Notes: generated from the sequence alone by a model not told the origin. DNA of 64,000 bases from Salinicola acroporae (GCF_003206615.1 NZ_PZJW01000006.1:186001-250000); one strand, 5' to 3'; positions 38,038-47,847 are shown, counted from the stretch's first letter. Numbers and translations are program-made.

Positions 38038-38521
38038 GAAGCGCCTCGTGAGCAGGGAGAGAAGAGTCAGGCGAGATCCAATAGCGGGATAGCCATTAGC
38101 CTGTATGTCATTCGAACCTTACGCGATCTGACTTTGTATGACCATTTGACCAAGGCCTTTTGTCGCGTGGCGACGCGAGGCGGCCCCGATCGTCATGAAA
38201 TGTCAGGCAGGCATATTGTCGCAGATGTCCTGGAATCCACCGGGATGAAAGCCGGGTGTCTGAGTGGCGCGGAGGCTTGGGAACCCTTGTGGTTGGCGAC
38301 TTTCGGCAGCATTGCCTAGGTTGTCTAGAGCGTTGTACGCAACCGCGCGACACGGGCCTGCGACAACCGGACACGGCGGCCCGGCCGAGGGTCGCGCTTA
38401 TGATAGGACGCATCGAACGGCTGCAATGGCCGGGCGAAGGACAAACAGCAAACAGTCAGATGAAACAGCTGCCGTCGGGGCATGAGGGAACCGCTGCCCT
38501 GGCGCTTGCGAGGAGTCAGCC
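38038..38521. other. Divergent intergenic region MFS / cydA
   Basis: These 484 bases carry the control region of the cyd operon. Only short frames without good codon use are present on both strands. I searched for an FNR/ANR site (TTGAT-N4-ATCAA) and found no convincing match. No repeat or RNA gene was recognised. Confidence 0.45.
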
Positions 38522-39934
38522 ATGGCGTTAGATCCTATCCTGCTATCACGATTGCAGTTCGCTTTCGTGGTCTCTTTTCACGCAATATTTCCCGTGTTCA
38601 CGATAGGGCTCGCTTCCTATGTGGCGGTGTTGCAGGGTCTCTACGTCGCGACCGGCAACGCGGTCTGGGATCGTCTGGGCCTGTTCTGGACCAAGATCTT
38701 CGCCGTCGTCTTCGGCATGGGCGTGGTTTCCGGCATCGTCATGGCTTTCCAGTTCGGCACCAACTGGAGCAATTTCTCCCAGTTCGCCTCGAATTTCATC
38801 GGGCCGATGCTGAGCTACGAAGTGATCACCGCGTTCTTCCTTGAGGCCGGATTCCTTGGCGTGTTGCTGTTCGGCCGCCATCGTGTCTCGCCGTCGGTGC
38901 ATTTCTTCGCCGCGCTGATGGTCGCCATCGGTACCTTCATCTCGGCCTTCTGGATCCTGGCCACCAACAGCTGGATGCAGACGCCGCAGGGTTACGAGAT
39001 CCGCGAGGGTGTCCTGCACGTGACCTCCTGGCTGGAGGCCATGTTCACGCCATCCTTCCCGTATCGATTCGCGCACATGGCGCTGGCGGCCTTCCTGACC
39101 GGAGGCTTCGTGGTCTGCGGGGTCAGTGCCTGGTTCCTGCTCAGACGACGCGATGTCGAGGCGCACAAGCGGGCGCTTTCCATGACCATGTGGCTGCTGC
39201 TGATTCTGGCACCGCTCCAGGCGTTCGTGGGTGACGAACACGGTCTCAACACCCTCGAGCACCAGCCGATGAAGGTTGCGGCCATGGAGGGGAATTGGGA
39301 GACCCAGTCCAATGTCCCGCTGCTGCTGTTCGCGCTACCGGACCGCGAGCTCCAGGCCAACCGATTCGAGATCGGTATCCCCAACGGCGCCAGCCTGATT
39401 CTGCGTCACGATGTCGATGGCGTGGTCCCAGGGCTCAAGGAAATCCCGGTCGATCAGCAGCAGCCGGTATGGATCGTCTTCTACAGCTTCCGGGTCATGG
39501 TCGCCCTGGGACTGTTGATGATCGCGTTTGCGGTCACCGGGCTGGTCCTTCGCCGTGGCGGCAGGCTATATACCTCGCGCTGGTTCCTGCATGGCCTGCA
39601 GGGCATGAGCCTGGCACCGTTCATCGCGGTACTGGCGGGGTGGTTCGTGACCGAAATCGGGCGCTCGCCCTGGCTGGTCTACAACGTGCTCTCCTATGCG
39701 GACGCGGTCACGCCCTCGCTGACGGGCGGCATGGTGCTGGCGACGTTGATCGGCTATGTCGCGGTCTACGCGGTGATCTTCTGGGCGGGTATCTACTACC
39801 TGTTCAAGGTCGTTCGCCAGGGGCTGGACGACCTCGGTGCGGATGAGGAAGTCCATGATGTCGATCGCCCCATGCGTCCCTTGTCCGCCACCCACGTGCC
39901 ATTCGACGGCACCACCGCATCATCCAGGAGCTGA
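38522..39934 (+). CDS. cydA: Cytochrome bd-type quinol oxidase subunit I (CydA/CioA)
   Basis: CydA oxidises quinol and carries hemes b558, b595 and d. The 470-residue protein has the expected ligands: His20 (SFHAIFPVF), Glu100 and Glu108 (LSYEVITAFFLEAGF), and His185 (YRFAHMALAAFL). It also has LNTLEHQPMKVAAMEG and GWFVTEIGRSPWLVYNVL. The periplasmic Q-loop after the WETQSNVP block is short, and the length (470 against 522 in E. coli CydA) points to the cyanide-insensitive CioA class. It is followed by cydB after 3 bases and then cydDC. Confidence 0.94.
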   Translation: MALDPILLSRLQFAFVVSFHAIFPVFTIGLASYVAVLQGLYVATGNAVWDRLGLFWTKIFAVVFGMGVVSGIVMAFQFGTNWSNFSQFASNFIGPMLSYEVITAFFLEAGFLGVLLFGRHRVSPSVHFFAALMVAIGTFISAFWILATNSWMQTPQGYEIREGVLHVTSWLEAMFTPSFPYRFAHMALAAFLTGGFVVCGVSAWFLLRRRDVEAHKRALSMTMWLLLILAPLQAFVGDEHGLNTLEHQPMKVAAMEGNWETQSNVPLLLFALPDRELQANRFEIGIPNGASLILRHDVDGVVPGLKEIPVDQQQPVWIVFYSFRVMVALGLLMIAFAVTGLVLRRGGRLYTSRWFLHGLQGMSLAPFIAVLAGWFVTEIGRSPWLVYNVLSYADAVTPSLTGGMVLATLIGYVAVYAVIFWAGIYYLFKVVRQGLDDLGADEEVHDVDRPMRPLSATHVPFDGTTASSRS

Positions 39935-39937
39935 GCC

Positions 39938-40939
39938 ATGGAAATGTACGATCTGTCGCTGATCTGGGCCGTCATCATCGCTTTCGGCGTGATCATGTAC
40001 GTGCTGATGGATGGGTTCGACCTGGGCCTGGGCATCCTGTTTCCGTTCGCCCCCGACGAGGATGCCCGCGACGTGATGATGAACTCCGTCGCACCGGTAT
40101 GGGACGGCAACGAGACCTGGCTGGTGCTCGGTGGTGCCGGTCTCATCGCGGCGTTCCCGCTGGTCTACACCATCCTGCTCCCGGCGCTCTACCTGGGGGT
40201 ATTCCTGATGCTGGCCGGATTGATTTTCCGTGGCGTGGCGTTCGAGTTTCGCTTCAAGTCCAAGCGGACGCGGGGGTGGTGGAACGCGGCCTTCGCCGGC
40301 GGTTCCTTCGTCGCGGCGTTCGCCCAGGGCTGTGTGGTGGGGGCCTACATTCAGGGCTTCGAAACCGCGGATCGCGTCTATACCGGCGGGGCGTTCGACT
40401 GGTTGACGCCGTTCTCGGTGCTCACCGGAATCGGGTTGGTGGTCGGTTACACCCTGCTGGGCGCGACCTGGCTGGTGCTGAAGTCCGAAGGGCATGTTCG
40501 CGAGTGGGCGCGTGGCTTGATTCCCGGGCTGCTGATCGGCGTACTGGCGATATTCGTCATCGTCAGTCTGTGGACACCCTGGATCGATCCGGGCGTGTTC
40601 GACCGCTGGTTCGACCATCTGCAGGTGATCTGGCTGCTGCCGTTCGCGGCCCTGCTCTGCGCGGCGGGCATCTACCTTGCCACTCGCCGTCGTCGTGAAG
40701 GGCTGGCGTTCCTGTTGACGCTGGGCCTGTTCATCTTCACCTACCTCGGACTGCTGGTCAGCCGTTGGCCCTACGTGATCCCGCCGGACTACACGCTCTG
40801 GGACGCCGCCTCGGCGCCGGAATCCCAGTTCTTCATCCTGATCGGAGTGCTGTTCGTGGTGCCGATCGTGCTGACCTACACCGCGTGGTCCTACTGGGTC
40901 TTCCGCGGCAAGGTGCGCGTCGGAGAGGGCTACCATTGA
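39938..40939 (+). CDS. cydB: Cytochrome bd-type quinol oxidase subunit II (CydB/CioB)
   Basis: Subunit II of the bd oxidase is a multi-helix membrane protein that stabilises the heme pocket of subunit I. The 333-residue protein opens MEMYDLSLIWAVIIAFGVIMYVLMDGFDLGLGILFPF, with the conserved DGFDLG. It has the PVWDGNETWLVLGGAGLIAAFPL block and RGVAFEFRFK. It is shorter than E. coli CydB (379), as usual for Cio-type enzymes. Its stop codon overlaps the TTG start of cydD. Confidence 0.95.
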   Translation: MEMYDLSLIWAVIIAFGVIMYVLMDGFDLGLGILFPFAPDEDARDVMMNSVAPVWDGNETWLVLGGAGLIAAFPLVYTILLPALYLGVFLMLAGLIFRGVAFEFRFKSKRTRGWWNAAFAGGSFVAAFAQGCVVGAYIQGFETADRVYTGGAFDWLTPFSVLTGIGLVVGYTLLGATWLVLKSEGHVREWARGLIPGLLIGVLAIFVIVSLWTPWIDPGVFDRWFDHLQVIWLLPFAALLCAAGIYLATRRRREGLAFLLTLGLFIFTYLGLLVSRWPYVIPPDYTLWDAASAPESQFFILIGVLFVVPIVLTYTAWSYWVFRGKVRVGEGYH

Positions 40940-42663
40940 GTGCCGCCAGGCGATCCGCGAACCCGTCACGCGAGTGGTTGAGGCAGCAGACGGCCGCTGT
41001 CCGGCCCTGGTATCGAGGCGCCGTCTGCTGTGGCCTGTTGGTGGGGGTTGCCACGCTGGTCCAGATGGGCGCGCTGGCCTGGGTCGTCGACCGGGTGATC
41101 TCGGACGGCGCCTCGCTCGAGACGGTCGTCGGTGGGATCTCGATGATCGTCGCTGCCATTGCCGCCCGGGCACTGGCGCAATGGGGGCAGGAAGTCTGCG
41201 GCCAGGCCTGCGGGCTGCGGGTGAAGCAGCAGGTGCGTGCCCGTTTGCTGGCGCGTCTGCAGCAGTTGGGGCCGGTGCGGCTGGCGTCGCGGCATAGCGC
41301 CGGTCTCGCCAGCCAATTGGTGGACCAGGTCGAGTCGCTGGAGGGCTACTACGCCCGCTTCTTGCCGCAGATGGTGCTGGCGGCGCTGATCCCCTTGATC
41401 TACCTCGCCGTGGTGTTTTGGCTCAACTGGCTGGCGGCGATCTGGTTGTTGATCGCGGCACCGCTGATTCCACTGTTCATGGCGCTGATCGGGATGGGCG
41501 CGCAGCGCCTCAACGAGGCGCAGTTCCAGGCGGTCACCCGGCTCTCGGGACACTTCCTCGACCGGGTTCGGGGCATCACCACACTGCAGCTGTTCGGTCT
41601 GGCCGAGCGCAGCGCCGAGGAGGTGAGCGAGGTCGCCCACGACTATCGGCGGCGAAGCCTCAAGACGCTGAGGGTGGCCTTCCTGTCGTCGGCGGTGCTC
41701 GAATTCTTCGCGGCGGTCTCCGTCGCGGTGGTGGCGATCTACATTGGCTTCGGCCTGCTGGGCTATATCCAGTACGGCCCCGCCGACCAGCTTGACCTGT
41801 TCAGCGGGTTGTTCATCCTGCTGCTGGCACCGGAGTTCTTCCAGCCGCTGCGCACCCTTTCCCAGCACTACCATGACCGGGCTTCCGCCCTTGGCGCGGC
41901 GGAAGGGCTGGTGGCGCTGCTGGAGCCGGAGGCCGACGAGAAGGTCGCACCGGGAAGAATCGACGGTGAAACCGGGCTGGACGAGACCCCGCGACAGCTT
42001 CCTGGCGCGGTTGCGCTCGACGCTGTCGAGTTGCGCCATCGCGGGCGAGAGCGAATTCTCGGGCCGGTGTCGTTGAAGATCGCTCCCGGCGAGGTCGTGG
42101 CGCTGATCGGTCCCTCCGGCAGTGGCAAGTCGAGTCTGCTGCAACTGATTGCGGGCTTCATCGCGCCCAGCGCGGGCAGGGTTCGGGCCACACCGACCCC
42201 AGCAATCGCGTGGCTGGACCAGCGACCGCTAATCGTCCAGGGGACGCTGGCCGACAACCTGCGGCTGGTAGCGCCGGACGCCAGCGACGAGGCGTTGCGC
42301 GACGCCTTGCAGCAGGCGGGGCTTCAGGCGTGGCTCGCCTCGACGCCGGCAGGTCTCGATACGTCTCTGGGCGAGCGCGGCTTCGGACTTTCCGGCGGCG
42401 AGGGGCAGCGGCTGGCGCTGGCGAGGGTCTTCCTCTCACCAGCGAAGCTGGTGCTGCTGGACGAACCGACGGCAGCCCTCGATCCGGAGACCGAGCGCGA
42501 GGTCATCGCGGGCCTGACCCGGTTGGCCGCCAGCGGTCGCACCCTGATCGTCGCGACCCATCACCCCACGATCATGGCCATGGCCGGTCGCGTCCTCGCG
42601 ATCGAAGCGGGCAGGCTGTCCGCGGTCGAGCGTCCGGATGTCTCCCGGGAGGCGCACTCATGA
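40936..42663 (+). CDS. cydD: ABC exporter subunit CydD (cysteine/glutathione, bd-oxidase assembly)
   Basis: CydDC exports cysteine and glutathione to the periplasm in E. coli, has been reported to bind heme, and is needed to mature bd oxidase. The start is a TTG at 40936 overlapping the cydB stop (TTGA) with GGAGAGGG before it (575 residues). The N-terminal six-helix membrane domain is followed by the ATPase, with Walker A GPSGSGKSS near residue 395 and the signature FGLSGGEGQRLALAR. Walker B is LVLLDEPTAALDPE. The Cys-rich part of the first helices may be functionally relevant. It overlaps cydC by ATGA. Confidence 0.92.
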   Translation: MSAARRSANPSREWLRQQTAAVRPWYRGAVCCGLLVGVATLVQMGALAWVVDRVISDGASLETVVGGISMIVAAIAARALAQWGQEVCGQACGLRVKQQVRARLLARLQQLGPVRLASRHSAGLASQLVDQVESLEGYYARFLPQMVLAALIPLIYLAVVFWLNWLAAIWLLIAAPLIPLFMALIGMGAQRLNEAQFQAVTRLSGHFLDRVRGITTLQLFGLAERSAEEVSEVAHDYRRRSLKTLRVAFLSSAVLEFFAAVSVAVVAIYIGFGLLGYIQYGPADQLDLFSGLFILLLAPEFFQPLRTLSQHYHDRASALGAAEGLVALLEPEADEKVAPGRIDGETGLDETPRQLPGAVALDAVELRHRGRERILGPVSLKIAPGEVVALIGPSGSGKSSLLQLIAGFIAPSAGRVRATPTPAIAWLDQRPLIVQGTLADNLRLVAPDASDEALRDALQQAGLQAWLASTPAGLDTSLGERGFGLSGGEGQRLALARVFLSPAKLVLLDEPTAALDPETEREVIAGLTRLAASGRTLIVATHHPTIMAMAGRVLAIEAGRLSAVERPDVSREAHS

Positions 42664-44351
42664 AAGCACTGCTCTCACTGCGGCCATGGCTCGGCGTCCT
42701 GGCCGAGCGTCGCGGCCGGCTTCTGATCGGCGCGCTGCTGATGCTTGCCACGCTGCTCAGTGCACTCGGGCTACTCTCGCTGTCCGGCTGGTTCATCACC
42801 GCCACGGCGATCGCCGCGGTCAGCGCAATCGGTTACCTGGACGTGTTCACGCCCGGCAGCGGTATCCGGTTCTTCGCCGTCTCTCGCACCGCCAGCCGCT
42901 ATCTGGAACGGCTCTACAACCACGACACCATATTGCGACTGCTGGCGGACCTTCGCGGGCGCGTATTCGCTGGCCTGGTCACCCTGGATGCGCGCACGCT
43001 GGCACGGGCCCGCGCTTCCCAGTGGCTCCATCGACTGACGGCGGATATCGACACGCTCGACAATCTCTATCTACGCCTGCTGGCGCCGCCGCTGGTGGCT
43101 CTGATCAGCGTGCTGGCATTCGCCGCTTTCGCCTGCGCCTTCCTGCCCGTTGCCGGAATCGTACTGCTGGCCATTCTGTTGCCGCTGGGCGTAACGGCGA
43201 CCGTCGGCTGCGGCTGGTGGGGTTGGCGCGCCAGCCATCGCCGGATCGATCGGCAGGAACGGCTGCGGACACGCGCCATCGAGCAGGTCGAGGGGCTGGC
43301 CGAATTGACCAGCTATCGGGCCCTGGAGACACATCGCGCGCTCTGGCGCCGCGAGGAGCAGGCGCTGATCGACGACCAGCGCCAACTCGGCCGTCGAACT
43401 GCCACGGGCAATCTCGTTGTCACGCTCGGCATCCAACTGGCGACGCTGCTGGTTCTGCTGGTGGGGCTCGAGGCCTATCGCGGCGGCCAGGTGAGCGGGC
43501 CGGTGATGGTGATGCTGGCGCTGGGCACGCTGGCGGTCAGCGAGGGACTGGGTAATCTGCCGATGGCATTCATCCAACTGGGGGCCACGGTGCGGGCCGC
43601 CGAGCGGCTCAATGGCCAGGCCGAGCTCAAGACGCCGCTGGCCGGAGACCGGCTCACATCCGGAGGGGCGGCGCCATCGCTGGTCTATCGGGACGTCGCG
43701 GTCAGCCACGGCGCGCGAACCGTTTTCAGCGACCTGAATCTGGTCATCGGAGCCGGCAGGAAAGTCGCCATCATCGGCCCCTCGGGGATCGGCAAGTCGA
43801 CACTGGCGCAGTTGGCGGTAAGCGCGTTCGACCCTCAGGCGGGGCGCGTCGAATTCGCCTCCCAGGATATCGCCCGGCTGGCGCCCGACTCGTTGCGAGC
43901 GCGAATCGGCTATCTCACCCAGCGCAGCGAACTGTTCCACGACACCCTGGCTGCCAACCTGCGTATGGGAAACCCGGATGCCAGCGATGCCGAACTCTGG
44001 GCCGTGCTCGCCAGTGTCGAACTCGGGGCCTGGGCGCGATCGCTGCCGGACGGCCTGGAAACCTGGGTCGGCGAGCAGGGGCGCCAGCTGTCCGGCGGCC
44101 AGGCGCGTCGAGTCGCCTTGGCGCGGGTGATGTTGCGCAATTCGCCGCTGGTGATCCTGGATGAGCCCTTGAGCGGGCTGGATGCCGAAACGGCAGCCTC
44201 GATCAAGTCGACACTGGATGCTTGGTTGGCAGGACGCACGGCGCTACTGCTGGGCCATGATCGCCAGGCGCTGCCAGCCTGTGACGATTGCTGGCGGCTG
44301 ATGCCGGCTCAGACGGGACGGGTCGGCGAGCGCTGTTTGGAAAAAATGTAG
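42660..44351 (+). CDS. cydC: ABC exporter subunit CydC
   Basis: This is the second half of the CydDC heterodimer. The 563-residue protein starts at an ATG overlapping the cydD stop (MKALLSLRPWLGVLAERR) and has the CydC hallmarks ALGLLSLSGWFITATAIAA and GIRFFAVSRTASRYLERLYNHD. The ATPase has Walker A GPSGIGKST, signature LSGGQARRVALARV and Walker B LVILDEPLSGLDAE. Its stop codon lies inside the first of two TGTMGACATTCA direct repeats that precede the glutaryl-CoA dehydrogenase gene. Confidence 0.93.
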   Translation: MKALLSLRPWLGVLAERRGRLLIGALLMLATLLSALGLLSLSGWFITATAIAAVSAIGYLDVFTPGSGIRFFAVSRTASRYLERLYNHDTILRLLADLRGRVFAGLVTLDARTLARARASQWLHRLTADIDTLDNLYLRLLAPPLVALISVLAFAAFACAFLPVAGIVLLAILLPLGVTATVGCGWWGWRASHRRIDRQERLRTRAIEQVEGLAELTSYRALETHRALWRREEQALIDDQRQLGRRTATGNLVVTLGIQLATLLVLLVGLEAYRGGQVSGPVMVMLALGTLAVSEGLGNLPMAFIQLGATVRAAERLNGQAELKTPLAGDRLTSGGAAPSLVYRDVAVSHGARTVFSDLNLVIGAGRKVAIIGPSGIGKSTLAQLAVSAFDPQAGRVEFASQDIARLAPDSLRARIGYLTQRSELFHDTLAANLRMGNPDASDAELWAVLASVELGAWARSLPDGLETWVGEQGRQLSGGQARRVALARVMLRNSPLVILDEPLSGLDAETAASIKSTLDAWLAGRTALLLGHDRQALPACDDCWRLMPAQTGRVGERCLEKM

Positions 44352-44380
44352 ACATTCATCCAATAGTGTCGACATTCAAT
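44347..44380. promoter_or_regulatory. Probable GntR operator: direct repeats upstream of gcdH
   Basis: TGTAGACATTCA at 44347 and TGTCGACATTCA at 44367 are 11/12 identical and exactly 20 bases (about two helical turns) apart. Related TGTCGAT elements flank the gntR start region, so these are candidate binding sites of the GntR protein at 47088-47777. Confidence 0.55.
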
Positions 44381-44458
44381 ATGACGGTACCCTGAGCATA
44401 TCTTGCTCGTCCGTGCCGTCGAAGCCGGGCGATTCCATCGATGTCAGGAGCGCCAACC

Positions 44459-45637
44459 ATGTCCGGTTTCCAGTGGGATGACCCTTTACTATTCGACCAG
44501 CAGCTCGGTGACGAGGAACGCCAGATTCAGCAACTGGCCCGCGACTACTGCCAGGAGCGCCTGCAGCCTCGCGTGCTGGAGGCCTTCGAGCGCGACCATT
44601 TCGATCGCGAGATCCTGCGGGAGATGGGCGAACTCGGCTTGCTGGGAGCCACGGTGGCCGAGGCCTACGGTGGGGCGGGCGCCAACCACGTGGCCTACGG
44701 CCTGATCGCGCGCGAGGTCGAGCGGGTCGATTCCGGCTATCGTTCCGCCATGAGCGTGCAGTCGTCGCTGGTGATGCACCCGATCGAGGCCTATGGCAGC
44801 GAAGCGCAGAAGCAGCGTTATCTGCCCGAACTCGCGAGCGGCGAGATGGTGGGCTGTTTCGGTCTGACCGAGCCCAATGCGGGCTCTGACCCCGGCAGCA
44901 TGCAGACTCGGGCCAGGAAGGTCGATGGCGGCTATCGCCTCAGTGGCCAGAAGACCTGGATCACCAACAGCCCCATCGCCGACGTCGCCGTGGTATGGGC
45001 CAAGTCCGATGCTCACGAAGGCAAGATCAAGGGGTTTCTGGTCGACCGTGGCGCCGCTGGTTTCTCCACGCCCACCATTCAGGCCAAGGCGTCGTTGCGG
45101 GCCTCGGTCACCGGCGAGATCGTGCTCGATGATGTCTTCGTCGACGAGGAGGCGCTGCTGCCCGGCGCTGCCGGGCTGAGCGGTCCATTCGGCTGTCTCA
45201 ACAAGGCCCGTTACGGGATCGGTTGGGGCACCATGGGGGCGGCGGAATTCTGCTGGCACGCCGCCCGCCAGTACACCCTGGATCGGGAGCAGTTCGGCCG
45301 GCCCCTTGCCGCCACTCAACTGGTCCAGGTCAAGCTGGCCAACATGCAGACGGAGATTGCGCTGGGCCTCCAGGCGTGTCTGCGGGTCGGGCGGCTGCTG
45401 GACGCCGGCCAGGCGACCCCGGAAATGATCTCGCTGATCAAGCGCAATCACTGCGGCAAGGCTCTCGACATTGCCCGCGTATCCCGAGACATGCATGGCG
45501 GCAACGGCATTTCGCTGGAATTCGGCGTGATCCGCCACATGATCAACCTGGAGACGGTCAACACCTACGAGGGGACGCACGACGTCCACGCGCTGATCCT
45601 GGGGCGCGCCCAGACCGGCATCCAGGCGTTCGGTTGA
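44459..45637 (+). CDS. gcdH: Glutaryl-CoA dehydrogenase (acyl-CoA dehydrogenase family)
   Basis: This FAD enzyme oxidises and decarboxylates glutaryl-CoA to crotonyl-CoA in lysine/glutarate breakdown. The start is the ATG at 44459 (392 residues), nine bases after AGGAG; a second ATG 18 bases upstream is less well placed. Family marks are [38 protein letters not shown] (GCDH-type), [17 protein letters not shown] and [16 protein letters not shown]. The catalytic Glu lies in the C-terminal [20 protein letters not shown] block, typical of glutaryl-CoA dehydrogenase. It is followed five bases later by a CoA transferase. Confidence 0.93.
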   Translation: MSGFQWDDPLLFDQQLGDEERQIQQLARDYCQERLQPRVLEAFERDHFDREILREMGELGLLGATVAEAYGGAGANHVAYGLIAREVERVDSGYRSAMSVQSSLVMHPIEAYGSEAQKQRYLPELASGEMVGCFGLTEPNAGSDPGSMQTRARKVDGGYRLSGQKTWITNSPIADVAVVWAKSDAHEGKIKGFLVDRGAAGFSTPTIQAKASLRASVTGEIVLDDVFVDEEALLPGAAGLSGPFGCLNKARYGIGWGTMGAAEFCWHAARQYTLDREQFGRPLAATQLVQVKLANMQTEIALGLQACLRVGRLLDAGQATPEMISLIKRNHCGKALDIARVSRDMHGGNGISLEFGVIRHMINLETVNTYEGTHDVHALILGRAQTGIQAFG

Positions 45638-45642
45638 AGACG

Positions 45643-46902
45643 ATGCGTGAGCTATCCAAACCGTTGGCCGGCCTCAAGGTGCTGGACCTCTCGAGGGTGC
45701 TCGCCGGTCCCTGGTGCACGCAGCAACTGGCGGATCTCGGCGCCGAGGTGATCAAGATCGAGAGACCGGGGCGGGGCGACGATACCCGGGCCTGGGGCCC
45801 GCCGTGGCTCGACGGCGTCGGCACGGCGTCGGGCACCAGCCCGGAATCGGGTGCCGGGATGAAAGAGTCCGCCTACTTCCTGAGTGCCAACCGCGGCAAG
45901 CGCTCGGTCGCCATCGACCTGTCGACTGCGAGGGGGCAGGAGCTGGTTCGGCGTATGGCGGCGAAGGCCGATGTCTTGATCGAGAACTTCAAGGTCGGCG
46001 GGCTGGCCGCCTATGGTCTCGACTACGCCAGCCTCCAGCGACTCAAACCGGACCTGATCTACTGCTCGATCACCGGGTTCGGCCAGGACGGGCCCTACGC
46101 CGGCCGCGCCGGCTACGACTTCCTGATCCAGGGCATGGGCGGGCTGATGAGCCTGACCGGTGCGCCCGACGCGCAGGGCGGCGAGCCGATGAAGGTCGGC
46201 GTCGCGATCACCGACATCTTCACCGGACTCTATGCCGCCAACGCGATCCTGGCGGCGCTGCGCCGCCGGGATGCCACCGGCGAGGGCGGCTACATCGACA
46301 TGGCGCTGCTGGATGTCCAGGTCGGCGTACTTGCCAATCAGGCGCTCAACTACCTCACCAGCGGGCAGACGCCACAGCGCATGGGCAATGCGCATCCCAA
46401 CATCGTGCCCTACCAGGCGTTTGCCGCTGCCGATGGGCATCTCATCGTCACCGTGGGCAACGACAGTCAGTTTCGCCATCTGTGCGAGGCGCTGGGCGAG
46501 CCAGCGTGGGCGGTAGACCCGCGTTTCGCCACCAATGCCCAGCGGGTGGCCCATCGCGAGGTGCTGGTCGCCCTGCTGGAGGCGCGGTTGATCGCCAGGC
46601 CGCGCGACGAATGGCTGGCGCTGCTGGAGGCCCATGGCGTGCCCTGCGGGCCCATCAACACGCTCGACCAGGTCTTCGACGATCCCCAGGTACGTCATCG
46701 TGGCATGTCCCACGAGAGCGCCATGGAGGATGGACGCCGTGCCAGATTGGTGGGCAACCCGATCACGCTGGATGGCTGTCGGATGACGTCGCCCCAGTCG
46801 CCGCCACGTCTGGGGGAGCATACGGCATGCGTACTGCGCGAGTGGTTGGCGCTGGACGCCGAGGCGCTGGCGGATCTGCGTCGCGACGGGGCGATTGCCT
46901 GA
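45643..46902 (+). CDS. Class III (CaiB/BaiF) CoA transferase, probable succinyl-CoA:glutarate CoA transferase
   Basis: Class III transferases move CoA between carboxylic acids through an aspartyl intermediate. The 419-residue protein starts MRELSKPLAGLKVLDLSRVLAGPWCTQQLADLGAEVIKIERP, the standard family opening. It continues with SANRGKRSVAIDLS, GFGQDGPYAGRAGYDFLIQG and IDMALLDVQVGVLANQA, where the Asp is the candidate catalytic residue. Lying five bases after gcdH, it most likely makes glutaryl-CoA from glutarate and succinyl-CoA, as GcdG-type enzymes do. Substrate is inferred from context only. Confidence 0.85.
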   Translation: MRELSKPLAGLKVLDLSRVLAGPWCTQQLADLGAEVIKIERPGRGDDTRAWGPPWLDGVGTASGTSPESGAGMKESAYFLSANRGKRSVAIDLSTARGQELVRRMAAKADVLIENFKVGGLAAYGLDYASLQRLKPDLIYCSITGFGQDGPYAGRAGYDFLIQGMGGLMSLTGAPDAQGGEPMKVGVAITDIFTGLYAANAILAALRRRDATGEGGYIDMALLDVQVGVLANQALNYLTSGQTPQRMGNAHPNIVPYQAFAAADGHLIVTVGNDSQFRHLCEALGEPAWAVDPRFATNAQRVAHREVLVALLEARLIARPRDEWLALLEAHGVPCGPINTLDQVFDDPQVRHRGMSHESAMEDGRRARLVGNPITLDGCRMTSPQSPPRLGEHTACVLREWLALDAEALADLRRDGAIA

Positions 46903-47087
46903 TCGATGGCCCGGTTGCCGGTCCTCCAGCGTGATGGCCCGCGACTTACGTGAAGCCGCATCGGGGAGGCGATGGTGCCAGGCAAGCCGCGACGCGGGGT
47001 GATGCTGGACGACGTGGTGGGGTCTAGCGATGCGGTCCGGCGGCACCCGGCGGCGATATCACGCAATGGCCCCGGCGAGACACCCCA

Positions 47088-47777
47088 CTAGACCCAGCCC
47101 CGTTCCTCGAGCCGCTCGCGGATGATCGGCACCGGCGTCATCAGGTGCTCGCGCATCATTCGGCTGGCGGCTGTGGCATCGCGTGACAGAATCGTGTCCA
47201 CCAGCGTCTGATGCTCGTGGTGCTTGTCGGCCAACGCCTGATCGGAGAATACGGTTCGGCGTAGCCATAGATGGCGGTAGCGCTGGGCCTGATCGAACAG
47301 GGCCGCCCGCGACTGCAGCAGCGGCAGGCAGTCGCAGCCGGCGACCATGGCATCGTGAAGCGCCTGGTGTCGCCGGTCCCAGCGCTCGAGCATCTCCTCG
47401 CCGTCGTTGATACGGTCGACCTTGGCCAGGGTATGGACCCGGGCCAGGATCGAGGCCTCCCAGTCATCGTCGCCGCGCTCGATGGCCAGGCGGATCAGAA
47501 GGCCCTCGAGTTCGGCGCGGGCGTCGTAGATCGCGGCCAGTTCGGCCACCGACATCGGCGCCACGCGATAGCCACGCTGGCTGATACCGGTGACCAGACG
47601 TTCGCCGATCAGTCGGGTCAAGGCCTCCCGTAATGGGCCGACGCCGGTCGCGTAGCCCGCCTTCAGCCGGCTCATCAGCAGCTTTTCCTGCGGTGCATAG
47701 GCGCCGCGGATGATATCCGCTTTCAGGCGCCGGTAGACGTCGAGCGCGGTAGGGGATCGTTCGGAAGTTGCGGTCAT
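47088..47777 (-). CDS. GntR-family regulator with FCD ligand domain
   Basis: This 229-residue regulator has an N-terminal winged helix (LDVYRRLKADIIRGAYAPQEKL, then GVGPLREALTRLIGERLVTG, with the PLREAL recognition helix). A helical FCD effector domain follows, containing IYDARAELEGLLIRLA and RHQALHDAMVAGCD. It is close in form to GlaR/CsiR, the E. coli regulator of glutarate use. It is encoded convergent to the gcdH/CoA-transferase pair. Inverted TGTCGAT elements lie just upstream of it, and similar elements lie before gcdH, pointing to autoregulation and control of the module; that is inference. Confidence 0.87.
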   Translation of the reverse strand: MTATSERSPTALDVYRRLKADIIRGAYAPQEKLLMSRLKAGYATGVGPLREALTRLIGERLVTGISQRGYRVAPMSVAELAAIYDARAELEGLLIRLAIERGDDDWEASILARVHTLAKVDRINDGEEMLERWDRRHQALHDAMVAGCDCLPLLQSRAALFDQAQRYRHLWLRRTVFSDQALADKHHEHQTLVDTILSRDATAASRMMREHLMTPVPIIRERLEERGWV

Positions 47778-47820
47778 CGCCAGGCCCTGTCGGGGTCGAT
47801 CGGTGTCGGTTGGTCAATTT

Positions 47821-47847
47821 TGTCGATGTTGAGGAAAAATATCGACA
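47821..47847. promoter_or_regulatory. Probable GntR operator: inverted repeat upstream of gntR
   Basis: TGTCGAT (47821-47827) and ATCGACA (47841-47847) form a perfect inverted repeat with 13 bases between. Both halves resemble the TGTCGACATT elements before gcdH. The site lies about 45-70 bases upstream of the gntR start and in the divergent region before the AGE isomerase gene. Confidence 0.55.

Noticed and set aside
38038-38521. FNR/ANR box upstream of cydA
   Set aside because: TTGACCAAGG-like text is present near 38147 but the second half-site ATCAA is missing.
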